Below, in pieces: positions 1 through 7,309 of a stretch of DNA of 64,000 nt (within the stretch, counting starts at the first letter, position 1; each line of letters opens with the position of its first letter). Below the pieces are notes generated by a model. That model had not been told where the DNA came from and did not search any database. It saw only the letters and a list, made by a program, of their open reading frames with translations. This stretch comes from Agromyces sp. CF514. Lineage in GTDB: Bacteria; Actinomycetota; Actinomycetes; Actinomycetales; Microbacteriaceae. The stretch spans positions 558,001 through 622,000 of the forward strand of contig NZ_FOZD01000002.1 in the NCBI RefSeq assembly GCF_900113185.1, in the 5' to 3' direction. The position numbers and the translations under genes are program-made.

Positions 1-1155
1 GCCCGCTACGAGAAGACGGGCCCGGTGCTGGTCACGTACGCCGGCGCGCTGCGCACCGCGCGGAACACCACGGTCGACCCGTACGTCGAGCGCATTGCCG
101 CCGCGCATCAGGCGCACCTCGACGCCGAGGCCGATCGCCGCCACGCGCAGGGCGAGGTCGACGACAACAACACGACGTGGGTCTGGGAGCAGGAGGCGAC
201 CGACCAGCAGAAGGCCGTCGCCAACGCCGCACTGGCCGAGGCCAAGGGTGCGGCCAAGGCGGCGGAGCACGCCCTCGAAGACCTGTGGGAGTCGTTCGAG
301 AGCGGCTTCTCGGCCTGGGACGAGGCGTACGACAGGGCCGTCGGCGGCATCGAAGACGCGATGGAGGCCTCCGGGGTCGACGACAGCTGGTGGGAGGACC
401 TGCTCGACGGCATCGCGACCGTCGCGACCGTCGTCGCCACCGTCGCCGTCATCGCGGCCCTGATCATCGGCGGCCCGATCACGCTCATCGTCGCGACCAT
501 CGCGGGCATCGTCGCCCTCGCCGCGCATTGCATCATGATGGCGGCCGGCTCCAAGCGCGTGAGTTGGACCGACATCGCGTTCGACCTGATCGGCGTGCTC
601 CCGTTCCTCGGCGCGTTCGGAAAGGGACTCAAGGCCGGGCAGGGCGCCCTCGGAGCGTTCAAGGCCGGACTCGGCTTCGGCGGCACCGCGAAGGGCTTCC
701 TGGCGATCGGGCGCAACGCCGTCGTCCGCGACCTCCGCACCGTCGTGGGTGCCGGCCGAGGCGCGGGCAACCGCGCACTGCGCGAGGCGATGGCGTCGGG
801 TCTCGCCGACGACATCCTGAAGGGCACCCGCGGCACCTGGTACGGCAACGCGTGGAACGCGCTCCGCAGCGGGGGCTCGCGCTTCGACGGCGAGGCGTAC
901 ACGGTCAGCCAGCGGCTCGCGACCGCGTGGACGGGCGGCGGCGTCATGCCGACCGGCGGCCGTGCCGTGACCTGGGCTGCGCAGTACAGTGCGATGCCCT
1001 CGATCGCCGGGCAGGGCCTCAACCTCTGGAACACCGGTTACGGTGGGTACCAGACCCTGCAGGCCGCGCAGGTCCCGTTGCCCGACATCCCCGACTTCGT
1101 CGGCGCGGGGTTCGACCTGATCGGCGATGGCATCGACGCGATCCGCGGCCGCTGA
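1..1155 (+). CDS. T7SS-type effector-like protein, 5' truncated
   Basis: The reading frame is open from the first base of the window, so the start lies upstream; 384 residues are visible. The first visible residues (RYEKTGPVLVTYAGALRTAR) match the end of the helical N-terminal domain of the 607-residue protein at 4102 (RYGETGDALVDYAAALERAQ). A charged helical stretch follows to about residue 120, then the motif DDSWWEDL at residues 127-134. Next come a strongly hydrophobic segment (about 138-182) and a Gly/Ala-rich C-terminus with no recognised domain. Helical domain, linker, hydrophobic hairpin and variable tail resembles actinobacterial proteins with a putative type VII secretion signal domain. 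That role is an inference. No catalytic motif is visible, and the tail could be a toxin or a structural domain. Confidence 0.7.
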   Translation, partial: ARYEKTGPVLVTYAGALRTARNTTVDPYVERIAAAHQAHLDAEADRRHAQGEVDDNNTTWVWEQEATDQQKAVANAALAEAKGAAKAAEHALEDLWESFESGFSAWDEAYDRAVGGIEDAMEASGVDDSWWEDLLDGIATVATVVATVAVIAALIIGGPITLIVATIAGIVALAAHCIMMAAGSKRVSWTDIAFDLIGVLPFLGAFGKGLKAGQGALGAFKAGLGFGGTAKGFLAIGRNAVVRDLRTVVGAGRGAGNRALREAMASGLADDILKGTRGTWYGNAWNALRSGGSRFDGEAYTVSQRLATAWTGGGVMPTGGRAVTWAAQYSAMPSIAGQGLNLWNTGYGGYQTLQAAQVPLPDIPDFVGAGFDLIGDGIDAIRGR

Positions 1156-1189
1156 CCTGCACCAGAACCGCTGAAAGACGAGGGCCCGC

Positions 1190-1798
1190 TTGAGCTCGCT
1201 GCGCGATGAACTCACCGGCGTGACGGCACCGAAGGTGTCGTACACGCTGCTGTGCCCGCCCGGATGGACCAAGGTGCCGCCGGCCGCGCTCACCGACGAG
1301 GCGGTCTCCGCGCACGCGCTGAACGCCATGAGGGGTGCCGGCCGTGCGGATCTCGTGCTCGAGTTCCGCACGATGCTGTCGCAGCTCAAGTCCTCGCTCC
1401 GCGAGCGCGGCGTGTTCGAGGTGTACGTCGCACCCGAGCGCGAGGGCGTGCCCATGCCCGCGATGATCGCGGTCTCGCCGTTCGTCCTCCCGTCGGGCGT
1501 GACGTGGGATGCAGCGCTGGCTCGCCTCGCGAAGGGCGGCGAGGTCGAGGTCGCCCCCGCCGACGTCGTCATGCACCTCATCCGCCGCCGTTCCGAGTTC
1601 CGCGACGCGTCGGCGGCGGTGAAGACCGACGAGCTCATGTACGTCGTGCCCGTGCCGGGCGGCGACGGGCGTCGATCGCTCGTCTTCCAGGTCTCGGTGC
1701 TCTCGGTCGACGACGAGAACTCCGCCGAGCTCGCCAAGGGCCTCGTCTTCGCATGCGAGGCGATCATGTCGACCTTCGCGTGGGTGACCGCGGCATGA
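1190..1798 (+). CDS. Hypothetical soluble protein of the T7SS-like cluster
   Basis: 202 residues, not recognised as a named family. The start is a TTG preceded by GAAAGACGAG. The N-terminal part has a PPGW sequence, the middle is predicted beta/alpha (MPAMIAVSPFVLPSG) and the end has a hydrophobic strand (SLVFQVSVLSV) followed by a helix. There is no signal peptide or membrane segment, so it is probably cytosolic. It overlaps the next gene by 4 bases (ATGA), so the two are co-translated. Its arrangement (N-terminal aromatic segment, central strands, final strand-helix) is loosely like the proteins at 1795 and 6456. An effector chaperone or immunity role is possible but only inferred from position. 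Confidence 0.8.
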   Translation: MSSLRDELTGVTAPKVSYTLLCPPGWTKVPPAALTDEAVSAHALNAMRGAGRADLVLEFRTMLSQLKSSLRERGVFEVYVAPEREGVPMPAMIAVSPFVLPSGVTWDAALARLAKGGEVEVAPADVVMHLIRRRSEFRDASAAVKTDELMYVVPVPGGDGRRSLVFQVSVLSVDDENSAELAKGLVFACEAIMSTFAWVTAA

Positions 1799-2409
1799 CG
1801 ACGAACGCCTTCCCGATCTCGTTCGACGCCGAACGGTGGATCCGCGTACCCGTCGCGTTCGCCGACGAGCAGTGGGCCTCCGGCGCGGAGTGGGCCGAGT
1901 GGATCGCCGACGAGGTCACGCAGGGCCGCGAATCGGCGGCCGGGTTCCGCGACCCGATCCGCGATCAGGCGGCCGCGATCGCCGCGTTCCCGACCGAGCA
2001 CGTGAGCGCACGGTTCTGGTGGTTCCCGGTCGACGGCGATCCTGCCGGATGGGTCGACGTCTACGTGCAGCAGCGCGACCACGACGGTGCGGCTGCCGCC
2101 TCCCTGCTGCCAGACGCCGGTCGCACGCTCATCGAGCCCGCCGTCGAGCCGCTCACCGGGCCGTTCGACGACGCCGTTCGCCGGCTCTCGCTGGCGCCGG
2201 TGGCACCGGCGGTCGATGCCGAGCCGGATGCACGCCCTGGCGTGCTCGCGAAGGGCGAGTGGGCTGCGGTCGTCGACGACTGGGCGGTCTACCTCGTCTC
2301 GATCGACGAGGATCCCCGCGTGCTCACCCGGAGGCTCGACGACATCGACGCGTTGCTCTCGGGCATCGACCCACGTGCCGCCGCCGCGATGGACGGGGAC
2401 ATCCGATGA
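1795..2409 (+). CDS. Hypothetical soluble Trp-rich protein
   Basis: 204 residues, no recognised domain. The ATG overlaps the stop of the previous gene (ATGA), which fixes the start. The protein is acidic and rich in tryptophan: W in ERWIRVP, QWASGAEWAEWIADE, RFWWFPVDG, GEWAAVVDDWAVYLVS. It lacks signal peptide and membrane segments. The final part (AVYLVSIDEDPRVLTRRLDDI) again looks like a strand followed by a helix, as in the proteins at 1190 and 6456. It overlaps the next gene by 4 bases. It is likely a cytosolic accessory or immunity protein of the cluster, which is inference only. Confidence 0.8.
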   Translation: MTTNAFPISFDAERWIRVPVAFADEQWASGAEWAEWIADEVTQGRESAAGFRDPIRDQAAAIAAFPTEHVSARFWWFPVDGDPAGWVDVYVQQRDHDGAAAASLLPDAGRTLIEPAVEPLTGPFDDAVRRLSLAPVAPAVDAEPDARPGVLAKGEWAAVVDDWAVYLVSIDEDPRVLTRRLDDIDALLSGIDPRAAAAMDGDIR

Positions 2410-3296
2410 CCGATCGCGGAGCCCCGACCGACGCGACGCACGCTCGACTGGTCGAAGCGGTGCGCGGGCTGCCCGCGGATGTCTCGGCCGACGAGGCGCT
2501 CGACCGGATTCCGGTCATGGCGCTCGTCGCAAGTCACGAGGACGCGGCGAAGGCCTATGCCGGGGTCGTCTCCACCCTCGAGCGCGCAGAGCTCGATCGG
2601 GTGCGCCCGATGCCCGACGCGGCGCCGAAGAAGACCTCTCGTGCGTACCGGTGGTGGAGCGTCATCGCGATGATCCTCGCCTTGATCGCGCCGGCGCTGC
2701 TGATGACGAGCCGCACGGGCGACGCGGCGTTCGACCCGGTCGTGGGTGCGCTGCCGTCGGGTGTCCTGATGGCGGTCTCGCTCGGGCTCTTCGCGTTCCT
2801 CGAGCCCAAGCGCACCTCGAATCCCCTCTTCCATCGCGGAGACTTCGGCGCCGCGATGTTCGTGTTCTTCCCGGTGCTCTGGGCGATCGCCGCGTTCGTC
2901 GTGGCCGGTGCGGGTGAAGAGCTGGCGTACGAGCCCCTTGCGGTGATCGGCCTGGTGCTGCAGATCGTGTCCATCGTCGGATGCCTCGTGCTCGCCGTGT
3001 TCGCGTTCCGCCATGACCGCGAGCGGCCGCAGTGGGCCGAGGGTCGCAAGGTGCGGGAGGCGACCGCGCTGCCCGCCGACATCGCCGCGTCGCCCGAGTA
3101 CCGGGCAAAGCTCGACCGCCGCCTCACCGAGTGGCGTCGCCATGTCTACCGGGTGAGCACGGCCGACGAACGGGCGGCGTTGCTCGCCGCCGAACTCGAG
3201 GCCGTGCGGCTGCTCGCCGAACGCGGGACGCTCGACCCCGCGGCCCGGGCGCAGGCGGAGCAGGTCGTCCGCTCGCGGTCCGCGTGGGTCGGATGA
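2406..3296 (+). CDS. Hypothetical multi-pass membrane protein
   Basis: 296 residues. A soluble N-terminal region of about 80 residues is followed by four hydrophobic segments (roughly residues 85-105, 115-135, 155-178 and 185-208). A charged helical C-terminus of about 85 residues (LDRRLTEWRRHVYRVS onward) follows and is predicted cytosolic. No known family is recognised. The start overlaps the upstream stop (ATGA) and the stop overlaps the next start, so it sits inside a tightly coupled operon of five genes (1190-3760). A role as membrane partner of the secretion or effector locus is plausible but untested. Confidence 0.8.
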   Translation: MTDRGAPTDATHARLVEAVRGLPADVSADEALDRIPVMALVASHEDAAKAYAGVVSTLERAELDRVRPMPDAAPKKTSRAYRWWSVIAMILALIAPALLMTSRTGDAAFDPVVGALPSGVLMAVSLGLFAFLEPKRTSNPLFHRGDFGAAMFVFFPVLWAIAAFVVAGAGEELAYEPLAVIGLVLQIVSIVGCLVLAVFAFRHDRERPQWAEGRKVREATALPADIAASPEYRAKLDRRLTEWRRHVYRVSTADERAALLAAELEAVRLLAERGTLDPAARAQAEQVVRSRSAWVG

Positions 3297-3760
3297 CGGC
3301 CGCCGGTTCGGGGCGCGAGCGCACCCGCCGTTCCGACCCGACCGTCGAGCAGCAGGCGCGGAACTTCCTGTTCGACGCCGTCGGCGGTTTCGCCGCAGCC
3401 GGGGCTGCCGTGCTCGCGGTCGACGCCGGACGGCAATCCGGCGGATGGACGCAGCAGCCCGATGTGCTCGCGCCGCTGGTCTCCGGGCTCCTGGTCGTGG
3501 CGATGCTCGCGCATGCCGTCGCCCAGGTGCTCGGCCGACGCTCAGGCCACGCGGCATCCGGGTCGCGATTCATCCTGCTGCTCACCGGCGGCTTCGCGAT
3601 CGTCGCCGGCGCCGCGCTCGCGATCCGCGCGGCGACGGGCCAGGAGCTCGAGTGGCTCGCGGCGGCCGTGTGCATCGCCGCCGGTGCCGCCGTCCTCGCC
3701 GCGGTGCTGTGGTGGCGCAGGGGAGCGGTACCCATTCCGCGGCCTCCGAGCGCGCCGTAG
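3293..3760 (+). CDS. Hypothetical small membrane protein
   Basis: 155 residues with four hydrophobic segments (about 28-45, 57-80, 93-113 and 121-143). The N-terminus is charged (RERTRRSDPTVEQQARNFLF) and the C-terminus is short and basic/proline-rich. No family is recognised. The ATG overlaps the stop of the previous gene by 4 bases. It is the last gene of the tightly overlapping set that begins at 1190. Its TAG stop is also part of a TAGGGT hexamer (3758-3763) that could be the -10 box for the next transcription unit. Confidence 0.78.
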   Translation: MTAAGSGRERTRRSDPTVEQQARNFLFDAVGGFAAAGAAVLAVDAGRQSGGWTQQPDVLAPLVSGLLVVAMLAHAVAQVLGRRSGHAASGSRFILLLTGGFAIVAGAALAIRAATGQELEWLAAAVCIAAGAAVLAAVLWWRRGAVPIPRPPSAP

Positions 3761-3763
3761 GGT
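3758..3763 (+). promoter_or_regulatory. Candidate -10 box for the 3818-5925 pair
   Basis: TAGGGT overlaps the stop codon of the preceding membrane protein gene and lies 54 nt before the ATG at 3818. A purine-rich ribosome binding site (GAAAGG) follows just before that ATG. I see no good -35, so this is a weak call. Confidence 0.35.
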
Positions 3764-3817
3764 CTTCAGAGTCCGGAGTCCCCAGACGAGCACCGAGCGA
3801 CCGAAAGGCGAACGCGC

Positions 3818-4102
3818 ATGGCCGACATGGTGTCCCTCGACCTGAGTGCGATCGGGGGTGCCGCGAGCGACGCCCGCACGATCAAGCGGGTGTTCGAGCA
3901 GAGCGAGCACACGGCGCAGGCCGCGGCCGCGGCCGCCGGCCACGCCGATCTCGCGCACGCGATCGAGCGGTTCGCGTCGACCTGGGACGACCGCCGCCGA
4001 GACTTCGCCGAGAACCTCGGCAGGCTCGCGGGGGTGCTCAGCGAGATCGATCGCGCCTTCTCCGAGCTCGACCGTTCGCTCGCCACTCGTGAGGAGCACT
4101 GA
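3818..4102 (+). CDS. Small helical WXG100-like protein
   Basis: 94 residues, entirely alpha-helical in character, with no signal peptide or membrane segment. The size, Ala-rich helices and a central aromatic (W56 in FASTWDDRRRDF) fit the ESX/WXG100 superfamily of helical-hairpin proteins. The strict W-x-G turn is not present, so this is a divergent member at best. GAAAGG precedes the ATG. The stop codon overlaps the start of the 607-residue hydrolase-fusion gene (TGATG), which suggests the two are made together. In type VII systems such small proteins pair with a larger secreted partner. That is the likely role here, by inference. Confidence 0.75.
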   Translation: MADMVSLDLSAIGGAASDARTIKRVFEQSEHTAQAAAAAAGHADLAHAIERFASTWDDRRRDFAENLGRLAGVLSEIDRAFSELDRSLATREEH

Positions 4103-5925
4103 TGCACCCGCTCGCCGGTGACCCCGTCGTGCTGCGCCGCACCGGCCAGCGCTACGCGGAGACCGCTTCCGCGATCCGCGACGCGGTCGCGACGCTCGAT
4201 CGCATCGCCGAGCCGTCGGCGATGGTGAGCGTCGCCGTCGACCGCGTCCGAGCGGATGCCGAGCGCCTCTCCCACGACATCGCGGCCGCCGAGCGGCGTT
4301 ACGGCGAGACCGGCGACGCGCTCGTCGACTACGCGGCCGCCCTCGAGCGCGCGCAGGACGACGCCGATCGCGCGATCCACGACGCCCAGGACGCCCAGGA
4401 GCACTCGGCGGGGCTCCAGGCACGCGAGCGCGCGCTGCAGTCGAAGTCCCGCGCCCTGCCCGACGACGCGCCGGATGCCGACCTGCGCGCGCTCCAACGC
4501 TCGATCAGCTCGGTCGGCGCCGATCTCGATCGGAGCGAAGCCGCCGCGGAGTCGGCTCGTCGACGCTGGGAGGAGGCGGTCGCCGATCGGGATCGCGCTG
4601 CCCGGATCGCGATCGACCGCATCCGCGGGGTCGTCGACGGCAGCGACCTGAACGACTCGTTCTGGGATGACCTGAAGGGCACGATCGGCGCGGTGTTCGA
4701 GGCCATCGGCGACGTGCTCAGGGTGATCGCGGCCGCTGTGGTCGCGGCGGTCATGGCCGTCGTCGAGGCCGTCATCGTGCTCGTCGCGGCCGTGCTCGTG
4801 GTGATCGCCGCGATCGTGCTCCTCGGTCTCGCGGTGGTCGCCGCGCTCATCGTCGCGGCGCTGGCGATCGCGGCGCTGCTCGTCGTCGTCGTCGCGGCGG
4901 CGCTGCTCGCGTTCGTCGCGATCGCGCTGATCGCCGGCCTCCTGCTCGTCACGGCCGCGCTCGTGCTGCTCGTGGCTGCAGCCATCGCGGTGATCCTCGC
5001 TGCGGTCGTCGGCCTCGCCGTGCTGCTGCTCAGCAGCCCGCTCTTCTGGGCGCTCGTGCTCTCGGCGGTGACGCTCCTCGGACTCGTGCTCGCGTGGCGC
5101 GTGGCGATCGAGATCTTCGCGCCGACGCCGGAGGTCACGCCGTTCGAGCCCGGCTCCGACGAGAGCCGGGAGTCGCACGCGGCATGGGAGGACGCGAACG
5201 CGGTCACCGAGATCGACAGCCTCGACGACCTCGTCATGCTCGAGGGGCTCTCGGATTCGATGGGCGGTGAATCGCAGACCGTCGTGGACATCGTCCGCAT
5301 GGAGGGCGAGCCGGCGCGCTACATCGTGACCCTGCCGAGCACGCAGGACTGGCAGGTCGCCGGCGTCTTCTTCGGTCAGGACATGAACGGCGACGGCGCC
5401 GTCAACGACCTCGACACCAACATCGTGCTCCGTCTGTTCCCCGATGTGCGCACGCAGTACGAGCGTGCCGTGCTCGATGCGATGACGAAGGCCGGCATCG
5501 GGCCCGACGACCCCGTGCTGCTCGTCGGGTTCAGCCAGGGCGGCATCCTCGCCGGCCACCTCGCGGCGAACCGGTCCGACGCGTTCAACTTCGAGGGCGT
5601 GGTCGCCTACGGCGCCCCGATCGACGACATGGCGATCCCGTCGAAGACGACGGTCGTCTCGATGCAGCACGAGGGCGACATCGTGCATCAGCTCGACCTC
5701 ACGGGGCCGCCTCGAGCGACCGATACGTGGACCACCTATTCCCGCGACGTGCCGCCCGGGGTCAATCCGTCGACCGGGGAGCCCTACTCGGCCCAGCCGC
5801 ACAACAACGTCGCCTACCAGCAGACCGCGCGCGACCTCCTGGTCGAGGATCCGACGATCGACGACGGGCTCGCGCAGTTCTTCGGCACGGTCGACGACAG
5901 CGCGCAGTACACGTTCGCGGAGTAG
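4102..5925 (+). CDS. T7SS-type helical domain, hydrophobic block and alpha/beta hydrolase fusion
   Basis: 607 residues. Residues 1-180 are helical and begin GDPVVLRRTGQRYAETA, like the putative type VII secretion signal domain. NDSFWDDL (184-191) matches the motif in the truncated protein at 1. A very long Ala/Val/Ile/Leu block (about 200-335) follows. The C-terminal part has an alpha/beta-hydrolase nucleophile elbow GFSQGG (Ser478), an acid candidate (Asp526 in HEGDIVHQLD) and a late histidine (His567) as a possible triad. Before it lies an EF-hand/dockerin-like loop DMNGDGAVNDLD (427-438) with ligands D427, N429, D431 and D438. This suggests a secreted or membrane-delivered esterase, lipase or cutinase-like effector that may need calcium. 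The substrate is unknown. Confidence 0.8.
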   Translation: MHPLAGDPVVLRRTGQRYAETASAIRDAVATLDRIAEPSAMVSVAVDRVRADAERLSHDIAAAERRYGETGDALVDYAAALERAQDDADRAIHDAQDAQEHSAGLQARERALQSKSRALPDDAPDADLRALQRSISSVGADLDRSEAAAESARRRWEEAVADRDRAARIAIDRIRGVVDGSDLNDSFWDDLKGTIGAVFEAIGDVLRVIAAAVVAAVMAVVEAVIVLVAAVLVVIAAIVLLGLAVVAALIVAALAIAALLVVVVAAALLAFVAIALIAGLLLVTAALVLLVAAAIAVILAAVVGLAVLLLSSPLFWALVLSAVTLLGLVLAWRVAIEIFAPTPEVTPFEPGSDESRESHAAWEDANAVTEIDSLDDLVMLEGLSDSMGGESQTVVDIVRMEGEPARYIVTLPSTQDWQVAGVFFGQDMNGDGAVNDLDTNIVLRLFPDVRTQYERAVLDAMTKAGIGPDDPVLLVGFSQGGILAGHLAANRSDAFNFEGVVAYGAPIDDMAIPSKTTVVSMQHEGDIVHQLDLTGPPRATDTWTTYSRDVPPGVNPSTGEPYSAQPHNNVAYQQTARDLLVEDPTIDDGLAQFFGTVDDSAQYTFAE

Positions 5926-5926
5926 A

Positions 5927-5932
5927 TAGGGT
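5927..5932 (+). promoter_or_regulatory. -10 box, leaderless transcript of lipoprotein gene
   Basis: TAGGGT ends 7 nt before the ATG at 5940. The spacing predicts transcription starting at or next to the A of the start codon. It supports the ATG over the in-frame GTG at 5931, which overlaps the hexamer. Confidence 0.55.
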
Positions 5933-5939
5933 GCTCAGC

Positions 5940-6374
5940 ATGGTGAATCGTCTCGGCAGGGTCGCGTTCGGCGGCATCGTGGTCGCCCTGGTGCTGGCGC
6001 TCGGCGCGTGCGCAGCCCGGCCGAGCGGAGCCGAGGCCCACGACGAGGTCGCCGACGCCGTGCGCGACGCGTCGCCCGAGATCGCGGACGTCGTCGTCGA
6101 AGACGGTGTCGACGGCCTCTCCCGCTACCTCTTCGTCGAGCTCGACATGGCCGGCGACATCCTGCCCGCCGATGCCCTGACGGCCGCCCTCGGCGCGGTC
6201 GGGGCGACGGTGCCGGAGCAGTACGAGACGGTACGGGTGGTCGCCCGCACGGCATCGGGTGATCGCCTCGAACTCGAGGAGCCGATGCAGCAGACGGGGG
6301 TCGACGGCGTGTTCATGATCAACCCGCGGCTCGCGAGCGTCCAGGCTGCCGCACTGCGCGGCCTGGACGGGTGA
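5940..6374 (+). CDS. Putative lipoprotein
   Basis: 144 residues. A basic n-region (MVNRLGR) and a hydrophobic core lead to the lipobox LGAC with Cys24, so it should be lipid-anchored on the outer face of the membrane. The mature part is small and mixed alpha/beta, with no named domain. The start at 5940 is preferred because a TAGGGT -10 ends 7 nt upstream; a GTG at 5931 is the alternative. It directly follows the hydrolase-fusion gene (14 nt), so it may be an envelope partner or protective protein for that enzyme. That link is inference from position. Confidence 0.75.
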   Translation: MVNRLGRVAFGGIVVALVLALGACAARPSGAEAHDEVADAVRDASPEIADVVVEDGVDGLSRYLFVELDMAGDILPADALTAALGAVGATVPEQYETVRVVARTASGDRLELEEPMQQTGVDGVFMINPRLASVQAAALRGLDG

Positions 6375-6455
6375 GGGTCGGCGCATGATGAGTCGTTCCG
6401 ACAGCCTCGTCGCGCTCCGCGACGCAGTGCGCGAACCGCGGGTCCTCGGCTGATC

Positions 6456-7196
6456 GTGGCCGACTCGACCGCAGCCCGACTCGAGTTCGCACTGCCGGGC
6501 GACTGGTGGCGTGCGCCGCTCGAAGCCGACCCCGAGACCCGAGCCCGGGCGATCGCCGAGTTCGTCCGCGCCCGGTACGGCCGTCGCGACGACCTCGCGC
6601 GAACGCGCGCCGAACACCGTGCGCGGCTGGCCGGCTCGCTCGACGCGGCGGTTCGCGCCGGTGCCACGGCGATGCACGTCTCCGAGTCCAACGACGGCGG
6701 AATCGCGTTCGCATCGACGCTCACCGAGTACGCCCTCCCCGGAGTCTTCGGGTCGAGTCCCGAGCCGGCGGTGCTCGCCGACCGCGTGGTCGGGGCGGTG
6801 ACGCGCGCCGCCGGGGCTTCGACGTCCGACCCGTGGTCGGCGTTCGCGGCCGAGGGCGGCGTCGCGTTCGCGAAGGGCGAGTCGATCGTGCTGCGTCGCG
6901 TCGTGCGGCGAGGGCCCGCCGACGCTGCCGATGCCGCGACAGCCGATGCTGCGACAGCCGATGCCGCGACATCCCATCCTGCGGGCCCCGATGCCACGAC
7001 CTCCGCGGCCGTCGAATCCCTCACCGCCGACTACTGGATCACGGTTCCCGGCAGGCCCGAGGTCGTGCTCGTGAGCCTGTCGACCGCGCTCGGCCCGCTC
7101 GAACCCCTCATGCTCGAGCTCTTCGACCGCGTCATCGCTGCGGCGACCTGGCGCGCGGCGCCGTCGTTGCGCGACGAGCTGACGGACGCTCGCTGA
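6456..7196 (+). CDS. Hypothetical soluble protein with ADAAT repeats
   Basis: 246 residues from a GTG start; no named family. It opens with a segment rich in aromatics (LPGDWWRAPLEAD) and has central strand-like segments (GGIAFASTLTEYALPG). A low-complexity linker at about residues 152-180 is encoded by three near-identical 15-bp repeats (Ala-Asp-Ala-Ala-Thr). It ends in a strand-helix unit (VVLVSLSTALGPLEPLMLELF). This layout is reminiscent of the proteins at 1190 and 1795. There is no signal peptide. It appears to be the last member of the left-hand accessory cluster. A chaperone or immunity role is conceivable but unproven. Confidence 0.7.
   Translation: MADSTAARLEFALPGDWWRAPLEADPETRARAIAEFVRARYGRRDDLARTRAEHRARLAGSLDAAVRAGATAMHVSESNDGGIAFASTLTEYALPGVFGSSPEPAVLADRVVGAVTRAAGASTSDPWSAFAAEGGVAFAKGESIVLRRVVRRGPADAADAATADAATADAATSHPAGPDATTSAAVESLTADYWITVPGRPEVVLVSLSTALGPLEPLMLELFDRVIAAATWRAAPSLRDELTDAR
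6927..6971 (+). repeat. Three tandem 15-bp repeats inside a gene
   Basis: Copies at 6927-6941, 6942-6956 and 6957-6971 of GCCGATGCYGCGACA differ at one base and encode Ala-Asp-Ala-Ala-Thr units. Copy number changes of this unit keep the frame. Confidence 0.85.
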
Positions 7197-7221
7197 CGGA
7201 CGCCGGCTGAGGGCGCCCGGC

Positions 7222-7248
7222 GCTGACGGCGCTGACGGCGCTGACGGC
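7222..7248 (+). repeat. Three tandem 9-bp repeats between genes
   Basis: GCTGACGGC is repeated exactly three times in the 113-bp gap after the gene at 6456. Related GCTGACGGA units lie at that gene's 3' end, so the array seems to have grown out of the stop-codon region. No function is evident. Confidence 0.8.
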
Positions 7249-7296
7249 CCACGCCGACCGCGACCAGCCGACGGCGCACGCCGACCCGCCGGCGCG

Positions 7297-7302
7297 TACG
7301 CT
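7297..7302 (+). promoter_or_regulatory. -10 box, leaderless transcript
   Basis: TACGCT ends 7 nt before the ATG at 7310. No ribosome binding site lies between them, so a leaderless mRNA is expected. Confidence 0.55.
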
Positions 7303-7309
7303 CGAACAC

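Noticed and set aside
3766-5802. 678-codon open frame antisense to the hydrolase fusion
   Set aside because: The plus-strand gene has a nucleophile elbow, calcium loop and coupled start. The antisense frame is a repetitive Arg/Asp/His shadow.
5931-5939. GTG start for the lipoprotein
   Set aside because: It overlaps the TAGGGT box. The ATG at 5940 fits the 7-nt leaderless spacing and gives a normal signal peptide.
6385-6453. 22-codon reading frame between the lipoprotein gene and the 6456 gene
   Set aside because: No ribosome binding site, no conservation evidence and a length expected by chance.
6927-6971. Possible CRISPR-like array
   Set aside because: The units are contiguous 15-mers without spacers inside a coding frame, so they are tandem repeats. 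No CRISPR array or cas gene was seen anywhere.
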